Shown: piece after piece, positions 52,317 to 63,811 of the stretch | How the letters are laid out: each line of letters begins with the position of its first letter | Position numbering within the stretch: the stretch's first letter is position 1 | Assembly: GCA_023053685.1 (NCBI GenBank) | Contig: JALIGW010000003.1 | Location: 51,232,496-51,296,495, forward strand | Direction: 5' to 3' | DNA from: Diadophis punctatus similis | Taxonomy: Eukaryota > Chordata > Lepidosauria > Squamata > Dipsadidae | Length of the DNA stretch: 64,000 bases | Made by a program: the position numbers and the translations under genes | The notes under the pieces: generated by a model | What the model was told of the DNA's origin: nothing | The model's input: the letters and a program-made list of their open reading frames with translations, nothing else | Database searches by the model: none

Positions 52317-52722
52317 GAGTTGGAAGGGACCTTGGAGGTCTTCTAGTCCAACCCCCTGCTTAGGCAGTAAACCCTACACTACTTCAGACAAATGGTTATC
52401 CAACATCTTCTTAAAAACTTCCAGTGTTGGAGGATTCACAACTTCTGGAGGCAGGCTGTTCCATGGATTAATTGTTCTAACTGTCAGGAAATTTCTCCTT
52501 AGTTCTAAGTTACTTCTCTCCTTGTTTAGTTTCTACCCATTGCTTCTTGTTCTACCCTCAGGTGCTTTGGAGAATAGTTTGACTCCCTCTTCTTTGTGGC
52601 AACCCCTGAGATATTGGAACACTGCTATCATGTCTCCCCTGATCCATCTTTTCATTAAACTAGACATATCCAGTTCCTGCAATCGTTCTTCATATGTTTT
52701 AGCCTCCAGTCCCCTTTAATTA
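52317..52722 (-). mobile_element. CR1 LINE 3' fragment
   Basis: agttggaagggaccttggaggtcttctagt at the 3' end, then the inverted C-terminal coding part to tcatatgttttagcctccag. Very similar to the 9.05 and 17.0 kb copies. Confidence 0.85.
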
Positions 52723-53259
52723 ATCCCACATTAATGATGAGTTAATGTATTAATCAGACCAACACCTTTCTTGTAACCTTCCAAAGAGATATCTTAAATC
52801 TTGTAATCTCTTATATAGGAATCATAGGTGCCTAAGCAATATCCTGGAACATTAGTTGGGCTGTTTTGCAGAAACGGAGGGCATACGGCCTCCATATAAA
52901 GCTAAACTACAATTCTCAGCACCTTCACTTTTTACCCCATTGATCAGGACTCTGGAAATGCTAGTACAGCAATATTTGAAGAACTCAGATTGCTCTCCCT
53001 TACTACAGTGAGAAAGGAGAGATAGAAAATGGGAAGAACAAAAGTTCAGCAGAGGTGAGTTAGCATACTTAAAATGACCCAGTAGAGCTACTGACTTCTA
53101 GCTTTACATTTTCAGAGATGCTTGGTCTTGATTCGTGCTAGAAGGGAAACAGCTCAAAGAAATGCATATCAGAGGGGCAGATGGTTTACTTTTACTTTGG
53201 GTGCTGTATAAAACTATTGATATTACAGCATAAAGGCATAAAGGCAGAAATGCGGCTTA

Positions 53260-53405
53260 CTCTATTGTACCCTGGATGGCTTGCAAAGAAGGTCCTAAAA
53301 AACATTAGGACCGTCCCTGTCCTAATGTTCCCTCTTATCAGTACCCATCTTATGTATATAAACAATGTTATATCTATGTATATTACCAACATGTACTTGA
53401 CAAAA
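53260..53405 (+). mobile_element. LINE 3' end seeding a microsatellite
   Basis: gtaccctggatggcttgcaaag to acatgtacttgacaaaaataaa. The end resembles the 46.1 kb fragment and runs straight into the AAAT array. Confidence 0.5.
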
Positions 53406-53519
<114 letters not shown>

Positions 53520-54428
53520 GAGTTCTATATCTCCAGGGCTGCTTCTAGTCCAGGCAAATCTGTATGTACCACTGTACTATTTCATTCATAGAATGTTATG
53601 GGAGACTTTGTGTAACTTTCATATTTTTTCTTTCCATGGAAATTTACTAAGAGCAAACTTTATAACAGTTGTGCTTATAATTGGAGCACTGGGCATTACC
53701 CATCTGGCAAGACCCCAAGTCAGTGATTTACCTGGAGGACAACTCGCTACAGCCAACTCACTGCCAGTATTATATGCATAGGCCTTGACCTATACCTGCT
53801 TTCATGTTTGAAGTCAATCCTCAAGTTCTTTTCCCCTTAACAAATTAACTCTGATTTGGTGTTCTTCTTTGAAAGACACCACATTAGACTGCATCAAGAG
53901 GAGTGGTCTCATCAACCTGTCGTGTCTGGCTGGAATGGAGGAACTGTGACTTGATGCATAAGCAAGTTCAAATAATATTCTGTTTGACCTTACTGAAGAC
54001 CCTCTGTGGAAAATTAATCATCCTAATAATGTTTACTTATCTAGAAGCCTGCTCTAAAGACCTGAATTTAAATGCCAGATTTTGAGCGAAACTCTTGGAT
54101 TCAACCATGTTAGATGAAAGTTACTGTGTGCTAATACAGGATCCTGTCTTAGAATTAGGAATTTTTAAAATTAATTCACCTAACCCTCAATAAGAGGGTT
54201 AATCTCCCAAAGAGAGGGTCTTTTGATTTTTCCAACATTAGCTTTTTTACGTGCATAGCAGGGGCAGAATAGAGATGGAAAGCAGCACACAAGGTGGACC
54301 CCTTTTTTATTGTGCATGATAAAGAAACGGTGGATGGGAATAATGTCTAAGGTGATTTTTTAATTATGAATAGTATATCTATCTGCTCACCTTTTAGCAT
54401 CTGACTCAATAATTAGCTAGATTCACTC

Positions 54429-54569
54429 TACAACTGTGTTAACTTAACAACTGCAGTGATTCACTTAACTGTGGCAAGAAGGGTCATAAAATAGGGCAAA
54501 AGTCATTTAACAATGTCTCACTTGCAACAGAAATTTTGGGCTTAATTGTGGTAAGTCAAGGATTACCTG
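54429..54569. mobile_element. Mariner-type MITE, right-hand fragment
   Basis: Matches the right half of the 56161-56543 copy (gtgattcacttaactgtggc to ggattacctg) and is followed by TA. Confidence 0.75.
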
Positions 54570-54935
54570 TATTAAAAATATTAGTTTTTCTGGGTGTACT
54601 TCTTGTCTAGACGAACTCATAAGGCTGACATCAACCTTGCAAATCTGAAGTTACATTTCTTCTCGGTCACCTTTGTAGCCCAAAAAACTAGGGAGGGTCC
54701 CTTCTGAACTATTTGCCATATCCACATTGCTGCTGTAAGCTAAACCGCCTCTTATTGGCAGCTGCCCTGGCTCTTCCCTGTGTCAAGGTCATTTGCACCA
54801 ACCATTACAGGGGAGATTCATATCTTTGTTAAATGTTAATATATATTGCTAGTCCATGTATGATGTGCTAAATAAACACATATTCATATCGTTATTCAAG
54901 AGTGGTCTCACATTATTACCGCTAACCCTATAGAG

Positions 54936-55003
54936 CAGGGTTTCTCAATCTCAACAACTTTAAAAAGTGTGGACTTCAACTCCCAGATTTCACCAAACAG
55001 CAT
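54936..55003. mobile_element. hAT-derived fragment
   Basis: cagggtttctcaatctcaac with the core gtggacttcaactcccag, shared with the element at 16391. The right end is missing. Confidence 0.45.
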
Positions 55004-55680
55004 GTTAATACTGCAGTTATCGATTGAGTGAATACATTGCTGAGCAATTAAAAGGCATTGCTTACCCACAGTCTCAACAAATGTAATGGCAGGAGAATTA
55101 TTTAGGCCATCTGTTAGCAAATCATTAAAATCTTAAGGTACTTTCTCTGACTGAGAAAGTCAAATTTGGATGCGGTTAATGAGATCCTTCAGAAAAAATG
55201 AAGTGTGAATTTTAAAGAAAGAATGTATGAATCAGCGTAGGATGCAGTAGAAGCAAATATGGTTTGCAACAATAAAATGCTACAGAAAGGTTTACTGACT
55301 GAGGTTAAAGTAATTTAGATTTAGATTTTCTTTCCTTATTTCCTGATTTTAATTTACTTGGTTTATTACTTCTCACTCCCCCCCACCTCTGTATTTTGTG
55401 TTAAGTTGCTTAGCCTGAAAGGAAATAGCATGATGGGTACATATGTATTATGTATCTACTGTACAAGTAAAGATTAGCAGTTAGGAACCAAATTCAGTAT
55501 AATCTCCTGAAATTTCAAAAGGACCCTCTTTGTAAGCTGCTGTCACTTAGCCACTGCGATTTATGAAGAATAATTTGTCCTAATTCTTTGATTATGTTAA
55601 TTATCTATGCAGGGTTAGATAGACTATTAGACAGATTGCCTATCTTATTAACCAGAGAAAATGAAATGTACAGACTAAGG

Positions 55681-56091
55681 CTGTGTTGGCGAACCTATGG
55701 CATGCATGCCACAGGTGGCACGCAGAGCCATATCTGCCGGCATGCGAGCTGTTGCCCTAGCTCAGCTCCAGCGCACATGTGCACGGTGGCCAGCTGATTT
55801 CTGGCTCATGCAGAGGCTCTGGGAGGGCATTTTCGCCCTCTCCAAGCTCCAAGGAAGCCTCTGGAGCCTGGGGAGGGCGAAAAACGGGCCTACCGGGCCC
55901 ACCGGAAGTCGGGAAATGGGGGAGAGTGGGTCGTGCGTGCATGCGTGGGGGCGGGACAGCACAGGGGGGGTCATACGTGCATGCACAGGGACATGGGCAT
56001 ATTAAATTATGGGTGTGGGCACGCGCGCATGCGTGATAGCGCGCGCACGCATGCTTTCAGCACCCGAGAGAAAAAAGGTTCTCTATCACTG
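55681..56091. mobile_element. hAT MITE (cagtgatggcgaacc family)
   Basis: 411-bp copy with a slightly decayed left end (ctgtgttggcgaacc), right end ggttctctatcactg, and perfect 8-bp duplications gactaagg. The internal sequence includes (cgcgcatgcg)-type alternating purine-pyrimidine runs. Confidence 0.9.
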
Positions 56092-56160
56092 GACTAAGGC
56101 AAATGGAGTGAATGTCTCAAACTACTGTTGTTTCGGATTACTGTAATTACAATCATAATA

Positions 56161-56543
56161 CAGGTAGTCCTCGATTTACAACAGTTCATTTAGTGAAATG
56201 TTACGACACTGAAAAAATGACTTATGACCATTTTTCACAGTTACGACCTTTGCAGCATCCCTATGGTAACATGATCAAAATTCTGACACTTGACAACTGT
56301 CTCATATTTATGATCGTTTCTGTGGCCCAAGGTCACGGGATCACCTTTTGCGACCTTATGACAACAAAGTCAATGGGGAAGCCAGATTCACTTAACAACC
56401 AGGTTACTAACTTATCAACTGCAATGATTCACTTAACAACTGAGGCAAGAAAGGGCGTAAACCAGGGCAAAGCTCACTTAACACGTCTCACTTAAAAACA
56501 GAAATATTGGGCTCAATTGTGGTCATAAGTCAAGGACTACCTG
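56161..56543. mobile_element. Mariner-type MITE, uninterrupted copy
   Basis: 383 bp, ends caggtagtcctcgatttaca and gtcaaggactacctg, with TA at each flank. It serves as reference for the split copy at 48.4-49.9 kb. Confidence 0.88.
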
Positions 56544-56649
56544 TAGTATCTGCACTCATGGAACCAACCACGCAGTCTTTAAATATGACACAAAACTATT
56601 ATGGGCTATTTGCTGGTGAAAAGTGAAAAAAATAAAATGTGTAGTCAGA

Positions 56650-57850
56650 TTACTCATTCCTGGTAGGACAAGGTGTCTATTCGGCTCACCCTGAACTCTT
56701 TCTCGGGAGAGGCGGAAAGCGAGTCTTCCTGGATTCGAAGCCCGCCACCCAAAAACTCCGCCGGAGGACGCTTTGGCCTCTCGAGGCAGGCGAAGGCCCC
56801 CAAAGCGGGCACAACCGCGAGCGCCGGCGGGAGGAAGCGTACAGGCGCCCGCCGGCTTGGTTCTCCCTCCTCTCCGTCAGATGCCTTTTCCAACAGTTTC
56901 TCGGGCGGCGGGAGGGCCACGCCCCGGGGAAGAAGGCAGAGCCCAGCGCTGCCCGAGGAAGCTCGCTCGGCGAAGGAGCGTCCCTTCCCGAGCCTGAGCC
57001 AGGCATGGAACAACTTTGACGGGGCTTCCCGCGACGCGCCCGGACAATGGGACGGGACAAGGCCCCGGGGGCAGGTGAGTAGCTGCAGATTCTCCAGGCT
57101 GGCCCGAAGGCGTCGCCCGCCATCCTCGACGGTCAAGAGAGCTTTCGGGCTTCCCGGCCGTCGGAGCGCGCCTTCTTGGATAGGGAGCGCGAAGCCTCGC
57201 TAGCGGGGCACTGTGAAAGGACCTGTTCAGGGAGCCCTTCCTCCCCTCGCGCAGGTCGACAGGTGTCCCAGAAAAGGAGGCAAAGGGGGAGGGCGTCCCT
57301 TGGATGCAGCTTCGCTCTCTTCCCGCCGAGACCAAGCTGTACTTTTCCGGACACGGCCAGGGGAATTGGCTTAAAGCAGCTGGGGCGGGCGGGAGAGTCA
57401 GGCCCTGTTGCAACCTGGCTGGAGACTGAGGGGCCGGAGGGGGGGCAGATCCGCTTGGGGCTTTGGGCTTTATTCCCGCGGCACCAGGACGTTTGCCAGG
57501 CCGCGGCTGGGAGATGCTTTCTGTTTATAATCTTGTATCCTGGGAGACCAGGCTCCGGTTATTTTGAGAAAGAAGAACGCCGAATTTTTTTTTTGCAGGC
57601 GACTCTTCAAGAAGCGGGAGCGAATTGTTGTGCAACGGTTCCCTGCGAAGAAAAGGCAATTGTAGGGCAGCTCCACTTACTCCTCCGGCCGCTCCGGGGT
57701 ATAATAGTACCTGGGGTGAGATCCGTTTTCCCCTCTTCCAGCCAACCACTCGCGGATTTCCAACCCCATTTCCAGCCGGGGAGAGGGGGAAGGGAGAGGG
57801 CAAAAAAAGGTTTAAAAGCACCATAAGAAATGCAAGAGAGAAACCAAAAG
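56650..57850. promoter_or_regulatory. CpG-island-like block, probable promoter
   Basis: GC-rich and CpG-rich sequence in a region that is otherwise AT-rich and repeat-laden, and not part of any repeat family seen in the window. It contains an ATG with strong Kozak context and splice-donor-like sites at 57075 and 57716. Long open frames on both strands here reflect base composition. It most likely marks the 5' end of the gene proposed below; a bidirectional promoter is also possible. Confidence 0.6.
57047..57074 (+). CDS. Candidate first coding exon of an unrecognised gene
   Basis: ATG at 57047 in the context gacaATGG (A at -3, G at +4), nine codons (MGRDKAPGA) and one extra base, then a strong donor GCAG|GTGAGT at 57074/57075. 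It lies inside the CpG-rich block. The single overhanging base is in phase with the two bases that begin the exon at 63812, restoring an Asp codon. Joined, the N terminus becomes short and charged and is followed by a hydrophobic run, as in a signal peptide. The splice is inferred; no transcript evidence is available, and a 5'UTR role is possible. Confidence 0.4.
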
Positions 57851-57899
57851 AAAGTAAAAAGATGCAAAAGGCCTGCCCGTTTTTCAGGACGGTGCTGGA

Positions 57900-60436
57900 G
57901 GCTTGAAAGAAGAAATAAAACGTCTCTCATCACTACTGCTTGACTGAATGAAGTATTGTACAGTATGGACAAATAACAAGGGTATCCTTTTCCAACTGCT
58001 GTCAGTTTTCTCGACTGTTCCCCACAGTCTCTGACTTGCTCTTCTCTCCGTCAGTTGCACTTCCGGTGCTGTAGAGGGCAGCAGGTATCCGGGGGATCAC
58101 TATTCAAGATCTGGGGTTATTTTATAATTTGCAATGGAATGATGGTAACCAGAACAGCACAAAAGTTCAGTGAGGACGCATTTGCATTTCACAATACTGT
58201 GCTAAAATAATTGCATCTGCTGAGATACTTTTTGGTCTGGGCTGATGGCATGGAATCTACTATTAGGGGAGTCCCCAATACACAGTATGTGTATCATGTT
58301 TACTGGGGGCCTGCAGCCTTGAGTCCAAACAGTTGCTAGTAAGGACATTTCTGTTGGCTTCAGACTGGATCCCAGCACTGGGAGTTTTCTGATTTCCCAG
58401 AGTGATTAAAAATATCCTTATTCATTCTTCCTTCCTCCTTACCCGCCTTCTTGAATCATAGGAGCAAAGAAAGTGAATTCTGCAATTTGCTTGGGTATGG
58501 CTCCTTGATCACACAAGGAAAAATGTATTCCTGATCTATTGTCTCTCCCACCTCAATGGCATTTGTAAGATGAGGAGCAAGCAGGTGCTTGTAGCTTTAA
58601 AGTTGGAGATAATGACCCCTTTCACAAGACCTATGCAATCTCTCAGGTGTAACCCTAACTTGCTTTTCAAAAGCAGAAGAATTTTTGACCATAACGTAAG
58701 TGGTAGGGATCAAGGAGTCATGATTCATTCACCTACTTCATGCAATAATGCATGACAAGAATATTCCAAGGATTTGTTTCTGCTTTGAAGGCAACCATTT
58801 CCTGCCCTTCTAGATATAACCAGAAAACATATTGAAGTAACTTTTCTCTCTACAGAAAACTGACAAGTAGATCAGTGATTCATTTGCTAATCTGAAAGCA
58901 GTTTGTGCTTCTTAGGATACATAATTTAAAAAAAAAACCATTAGGGGACAAGTTCTATTATGTTTGAGATTCCCATTTTATACACAAAAACAGACTAGCT
59001 GTCACTTGACTCTCATCAATAGTAGTGAGGAGATAACATCTTTCACTGCACCCAAGGATAGCAGGCCACTTAGGGACACAGAGAAGAGCAGGTAGCATAG
59101 ACAAAACTATCATTTAACAACTGTCGCTGTCCCATCCATCACCTGCATGCTCGCTGTTCAAATAAATGTTCAATTGAGGCAACAGACATCAGCATGTGCC
59201 ATGCAGCAAAAGCAGCACACAGTATAGGAGTGCGCCTCTGCCTTCTTGCTCAGAAAGGTCCTTTCTCAATACTGTCAGTGATATGTTGGGAAGAGGCCAA
59301 GTGACCCTAGCAATCCATTCCAGCAACAAGCAAAGATCACTAACATTAGAATAGTAACTCAAGAGGAACTGTTACCAATGCCAGTGCCGGCTTGCTCCAT
59401 ATAATGGTAGTGCTAGTTATGAAAGAACAAAGAGATCACAGGCTGCCTTGTGAATATCACTGATCAAATAGAATACCCAGGAACAGATGCTTCAAAAGAA
59501 ATTGTGCAGCAAAAGCGTGTTTGTGGAATAAACTATCCATTTAAAATCCAGGATTTTAACAACCAGACAGTGTAGGTTATATAATTATAATTCGCAATAA
59601 TTAATGGGAAGATAATTTTGTGGGAAAGGTATAACCTATACCTTTCCCACAAAAGTCTTCCCATTAATTATTTTTGTCTGACTTATCATACATTGATATA
59701 ATATATTAGGTACTAAATTATATAGTCTCCCATCAGGTTATCTGTTCTTTTTTCAATGGGAGGCAACCAGTGCCTACCAAAAGTTTGGGATTACAATCTC
59801 CCTAACACTTTTTTATTTGGCCATGTTTATTTGTGTTAATGGATGTAATAGTCCAAAATACGTATCTAGCATAAACACATTTCAATTTCCATTAACATCA
59901 ACACTGATGTGACTTAACCTTAAAAGTGTAATGGGTTTCTGAGTTTCTCCCTTTATGTTGTAAATACTTCTGGAAACTATTACTTATTAATTCATTCAGT
60001 TTGATGTTGCCTGACTCCAAATGACTATTACTGATCTTAATATTCTATTTTAAGTGTCAGGGATGTTTGAGAACCAAGCCTGAGAAGGAAAAGCTGATGT
60101 CATTGGTCAGGAAGAGCTAGGGTGGGATCCTATTCTGGCTCAAGGCCTGCTAATTGTTCCTGCGGTATGTAGATTAAATCAGTGTCTCCAGCACAGGGGC
60201 CAACATACCACAACTTCCGATTCAACACAATGGCAGAAGGAAAACAGTACAAAATCATAGCAGTGAATGGATCCACATTAAACCTGGTTGGAAATTATTG
60301 GGAGATGCTAACATAAAATCAATTAGCTCTTCCTGAATGTTGCAACACAATTTTCCAGCAATTAATCTTACATAGGCCTGCAATATCTTTTGAAGGTTTA
60401 AAGCTTCTGTTTCATCTGCAAGTGTATCCTGTATAT
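57900..60436. other. No gene seen; includes a small inverted repeat
   Basis: Moderately AT-rich DNA, probably intron 1 of the proposed gene. The only structure noted is the hairpin at 59596-59672. Confidence 0.4.
59596..59672. repeat. Inverted repeat, about 37-bp arms, 3-bp centre
   Basis: Left arm aataattaatgggaag to gggaaaggtata, and right arm tatacctttcccac to cccattaattatt. The arms are separated by acc and differ only by a short indel. Confidence 0.92.
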
Positions 60437-60604
60437 CAGTAGTGGGTTCTACTTACTTTTGCTACCGGTTTGGGATCAGGGGCACGCGCACGTGCTTTGT
60501 GTGCGCGCAACGCTTCTGCGCATGCGCAAAGCGTTTTTGATGATGGGCAGAGCCTCCCGCCACCACCGCTACCGGTTCACTGAACTGGTAGCAACCCACC
60601 ACTG
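60437..60604. mobile_element. hAT MITE (cagtggtgggtt family)
   Basis: 168-bp element, ends cagtagtgggttctactt and gcaacccaccactg, with perfect 8-bp duplications ctgtatat. Confidence 0.92.
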
Positions 60605-61379
60605 CTGTATATACTATACAGTACTTGAAAATGTTAAATGCTTTCATGTTTCTTCCTATTGTACTCTGTGTGTTCCTAGACAAAATGATTTCTAAAATAA
60701 TTTTTATTCTAATATTGCAAAAATATAGTGATCAAAGGGCTTAACTGTTCTTGATTAATTATGAGGTTTTAAATGTAGATGTGCAGGAGTTTCATAGGAA
60801 GTACGTGTATAAATTTGCTTGCTTATGGTTCAAATAACATCTTAAGTCAAAGTCACAGAAATCACATTATGACTTGAGTCTGTGAAACTGACCACAGACC
60901 AAACCATCTACAATTTAATCAATCTGTGATTATTTCCTAGCAACAGGAAAGAACTGGTTGCTGTTTGTAAAGTAGCATTGTTCCTTTGGTATACAGTCAT
61001 TATTTGCTGACATTAGACAAGGCTGCTGCAAAACTCTTCAACATGTGAGAGATGAGCAACAGAAAGCAGGGCCATTTTGCTTCCAAATGATCTGAAATAG
61101 AAGTTGAATCTTCCTTCAACAAGTAGGATAATTCCCCCCCCCAGTTGAGTGAGTATGCTAATTTAAACAGTTCAAGGCAGTCTGTGTTCTACAGTTCAAC
61201 AAGACAGGAATGATAAAAGAATATAAGAAGAATCATTAGAATGACCTTTTGCTTTCTTGCTTTCATAGCAAATACCATATGAATCAGCTGTTTTACTCTG
61301 CTCCAGCTATGGATAGCCCAAAGTGGCAGAGTACATATCTAAGCTATGATTTACTGAGTAAACAGAGTTGCTCAGTGAG

Positions 61380-61688
61380 AAAGATGGACAGTCTCCAAAT
61401 TTGATATATATAAGTGAAATAAAATGAATAAAAATAAATAAATTCTATTGGATTTGTACAATATATTCAATAATTCAATACATTTAGCTAGTTTATATGA
61501 CACTTAGAGGCTACGTTAACTTGACACTCTTAGTCAAGTTAATGTAGCCTCTAAGTGTCATATATACTAGCTAAATGTATTGAATTATTGAATATATTGT
61601 ACAAATCCAATATAATTTATTTATTTTTATTCATTTCGTTTATATATCAAATTTGGAGACTGTCCATCTTTTGACACTCTTAGTCAAA
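61380..61688. repeat. Large near-perfect palindrome with duplicated loop
   Basis: Arms of about 143 bases (61380-61525 and 61533-61671) are inverse copies with only a few mismatches and one small indel. The 17-base centre ttgacactcttagtcaa (61521-61537), itself a small hairpin, recurs exactly at 61671-61687 beside the right arm. It has no coding content, and I found no clear target duplication. Confidence 0.93.
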
Positions 61689-62444
61689 ATAAAACAAACC
61701 ATATTATGACGGAGGTCTTTTCAGAGCTGTAGTATGGAAATGCTTAATTGATATCAAATTTATACACCATCAGCATAAGGCATTCCCCAAGCAAAAGGCT
61801 TTGTTGCTACATCTTTTCTGGAATGAAAAAGGGGTGTGTGTTTTCTTCATAATAACACTCTTATATACAGCATCAACCAAAGATTAAGACATCCTCTTCC
61901 CAGTGGAGTTTTAGACACCTTGCCAGGTCTATGTTTACTTATTCACTCTTTTTAAAGTATCTCTTTTCCTCCAAGCAAACAACTTCTCATTCATTAATTC
62001 ACAGCTCTCCTGTCTCCTTCAGAATTCAGTTACTTCACTTCTAAAGGAAAAGACCTGTCTTGTACCTATAGCAGGGCAAGGAGAGGAGGAAGCGCACCAC
62101 TAGCATTAAAAATATATTTCTCAGGAGAAGGAAGAAAAAAAATGCTGTGAACAGGAGAAGTGACTTGTGCTCGGTGGGCCATAAGTTCCTTGGGTTTTGA
62201 GCTTCTCTGAGAGTTGTCCTCTGGCATTATTACAGTACAAGATACTAAGAAACACAGCCCATGATATTAGCAATCATATAAATAGATTAGCCTCATAGTG
62301 TTTTATGATGCTGCACCCCCAAGTTGGTTAATGCTGCTCCCTGAACACTAAGAATTGCTAGCTTTTCCCAGAAAGTGACAAGCAACCATTTTAAAAGATG
62401 ATTTTACTTTGTAGACATATTGTAGTACAAATTCTGGTTATAAT

Positions 62445-62478
62445 GAAAACATCTTTGGTGGCTGCAGCAGTTTTAAAA
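62445..62478 (+). repeat. Target-site duplication, left copy
   Basis: 34-base direct repeat starting gaaaacatctttggtggctg, identical to 63403-63436, bordering the L1 insertion. Confidence 0.95.
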
Positions 62479-62847
62479 CAAGTCCCCCGTAGAATCAGAG
62501 ATAATAGGAAACAATATCATTTCCTAGCTAAAAGATTAATAAAGGATAATATAATGTATAGATGGCTGATGCCGGAGGGGCTCTTGATAACATGGCAGGA
62601 GAAGAAGATCAGAATCAATTCAGTAGAACAAGCACGAAATTTTGGTGAACAAAGCGGCCTAATAGAAGAAGAACAACCCAGCAGAGAAAGTAGGGAAAGC
62701 AGAGAAGATTTAGAAGATAGAAGCCAAGAAGATCTAGTAGAAGAAAGGAAGAAACAAAAGGAGGTCATTAAGAAACAGAGACAGCAAGAGAAAACGCAAG
62801 GCAGAGTGCTAAGAGAGACGAAGCATACTAAAAGATATTATAAATAA
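62479..62847 (+). pseudogene. L1 ORF1 C-terminal remnant
   Basis: About 122 codons open to a stop at 62847. YRWLMPEGLLITWQEKKIRI fits the C-terminal domain of L1 ORF1p, the nucleic-acid chaperone of the L1 particle. A charged tail follows, rich in Glu, Arg, Lys and Gln. The N terminus and coiled coil are absent because of 5' truncation; codons before 62479 belong to the flank. ORF2 begins two bases after the stop. Confidence 0.75.
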
Positions 62848-62849
62848 TA

Positions 62850-63130
62850 ATGTCCAAAGAAATAAAAATAACATTCAGCAAAATAAATGGACTTAATAAC
62901 CGGAAGTAAAGAACTCAAACATTTTTTAAACAAAAAAAAAAGGAAAAACTTGACATCAATATAATTGCTCTCCAAGAAGTACATATTAAAAAAGAGAATT
63001 TAAGACTTGCTATACTCACAACACATTATGCCTCAAATGATAAATAATTAGAATCTTATAAAAAATTACACGATAAATTTACAGAACTAGGAATAGAGAA
63101 TTTAATTACTATTGGGGATGCTAATGCCTT
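62850..63130 (+). pseudogene. L1 ORF2 N-terminal remnant
   Basis: Starts MSKEIKITFSKINGLN and continues after a stop and frameshift with LDINIIALQEVHIKKENLRL, matching the beginning of the L1 endonuclease domain (the glutamate in QE is catalytic in intact copies). Stops break it, and it is truncated by the internal deletion near 63060-63150. Confidence 0.7.
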
Positions 63131-63402
63131 AGTTAACAGTAAGATAGAGTAAAAGAAAAGTATAAAGGTGTATTTCCATGTAATCTTGTAAAGGTTTTAG
63201 AAGGTATATTGTACAATAGGATAGGTAATATGAGAGTAATATGAATATTAAATGAAATACTGTATAAAATGTAATCATCCGACAACAGCTTTTGATGGAA
63301 AGGGGGCTACAAATGTCCCACCTGTTTGTTATATGTTTTGTTTTGTCTTGTTTTGTGTGTTCAATAAAAAACAATAAAAAATTTAAAAAGAAAGAAAGAA
63401 AA

Positions 63403-63436
63403 GAAAACATCTTTGGTGGCTGCAGCAGTTTTAAAA
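63403..63436 (+). repeat. Target-site duplication, right copy
   Basis: Identical to 62445-62478 and directly follows the A-rich tail of the L1. Confidence 0.95.
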
Positions 63437-63811
63437 AATTCTTATTTGACTTCTGATACTTCCATTGTGATGAAAGCCGCTTTTAAAAGCTGCAGGACCT
63501 ACTTGTTCACCTTGAGACAAAAAGGGATGGAGTGGGGTGCAGTGGAATGGAAGACACAGCCATGTTTGCCTCAGATGGATCTCAGTGTCTTCTCTGAATG
63601 GAAGGAGACTTTCCATGATCATCACAGTTAATTTGGATATAACCTATTATTAGTGAAGTAAATTATTGCAATTCAATTTAGAATAATTGCATTTGACCGA
63701 TCATTGTTTATTGAATCTGCGACTTAACTGCAGAAAGAGTTGATTTCTAATTGCAATTCATAATGCAAATCTCTGCAAAAGGTCTAATAATTGCCATCTT
63801 TTTTTATTTAG

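Larger units (their letters stand above)
62479..63402 (+). mobile_element. Young L1 deletion derivative
   Basis: 924-bp insertion with exact 34-base duplications. It contains the C-terminal part of ORF1 (62479-62847), the first part of ORF2 from an ATG at 62850, then a jump to a 3'UTR with aataaa and an A-rich tail (63362-63402). Most of ORF2, including reverse transcriptase, is missing. Confidence 0.9.

Noticed and set aside
56654..57826. Open frames of up to 216 codons on both strands
   Set aside because: Open in several frames at once, as expected of a CpG-rich block; no domain is recognisable. Only the short ATG-donor exon is kept.
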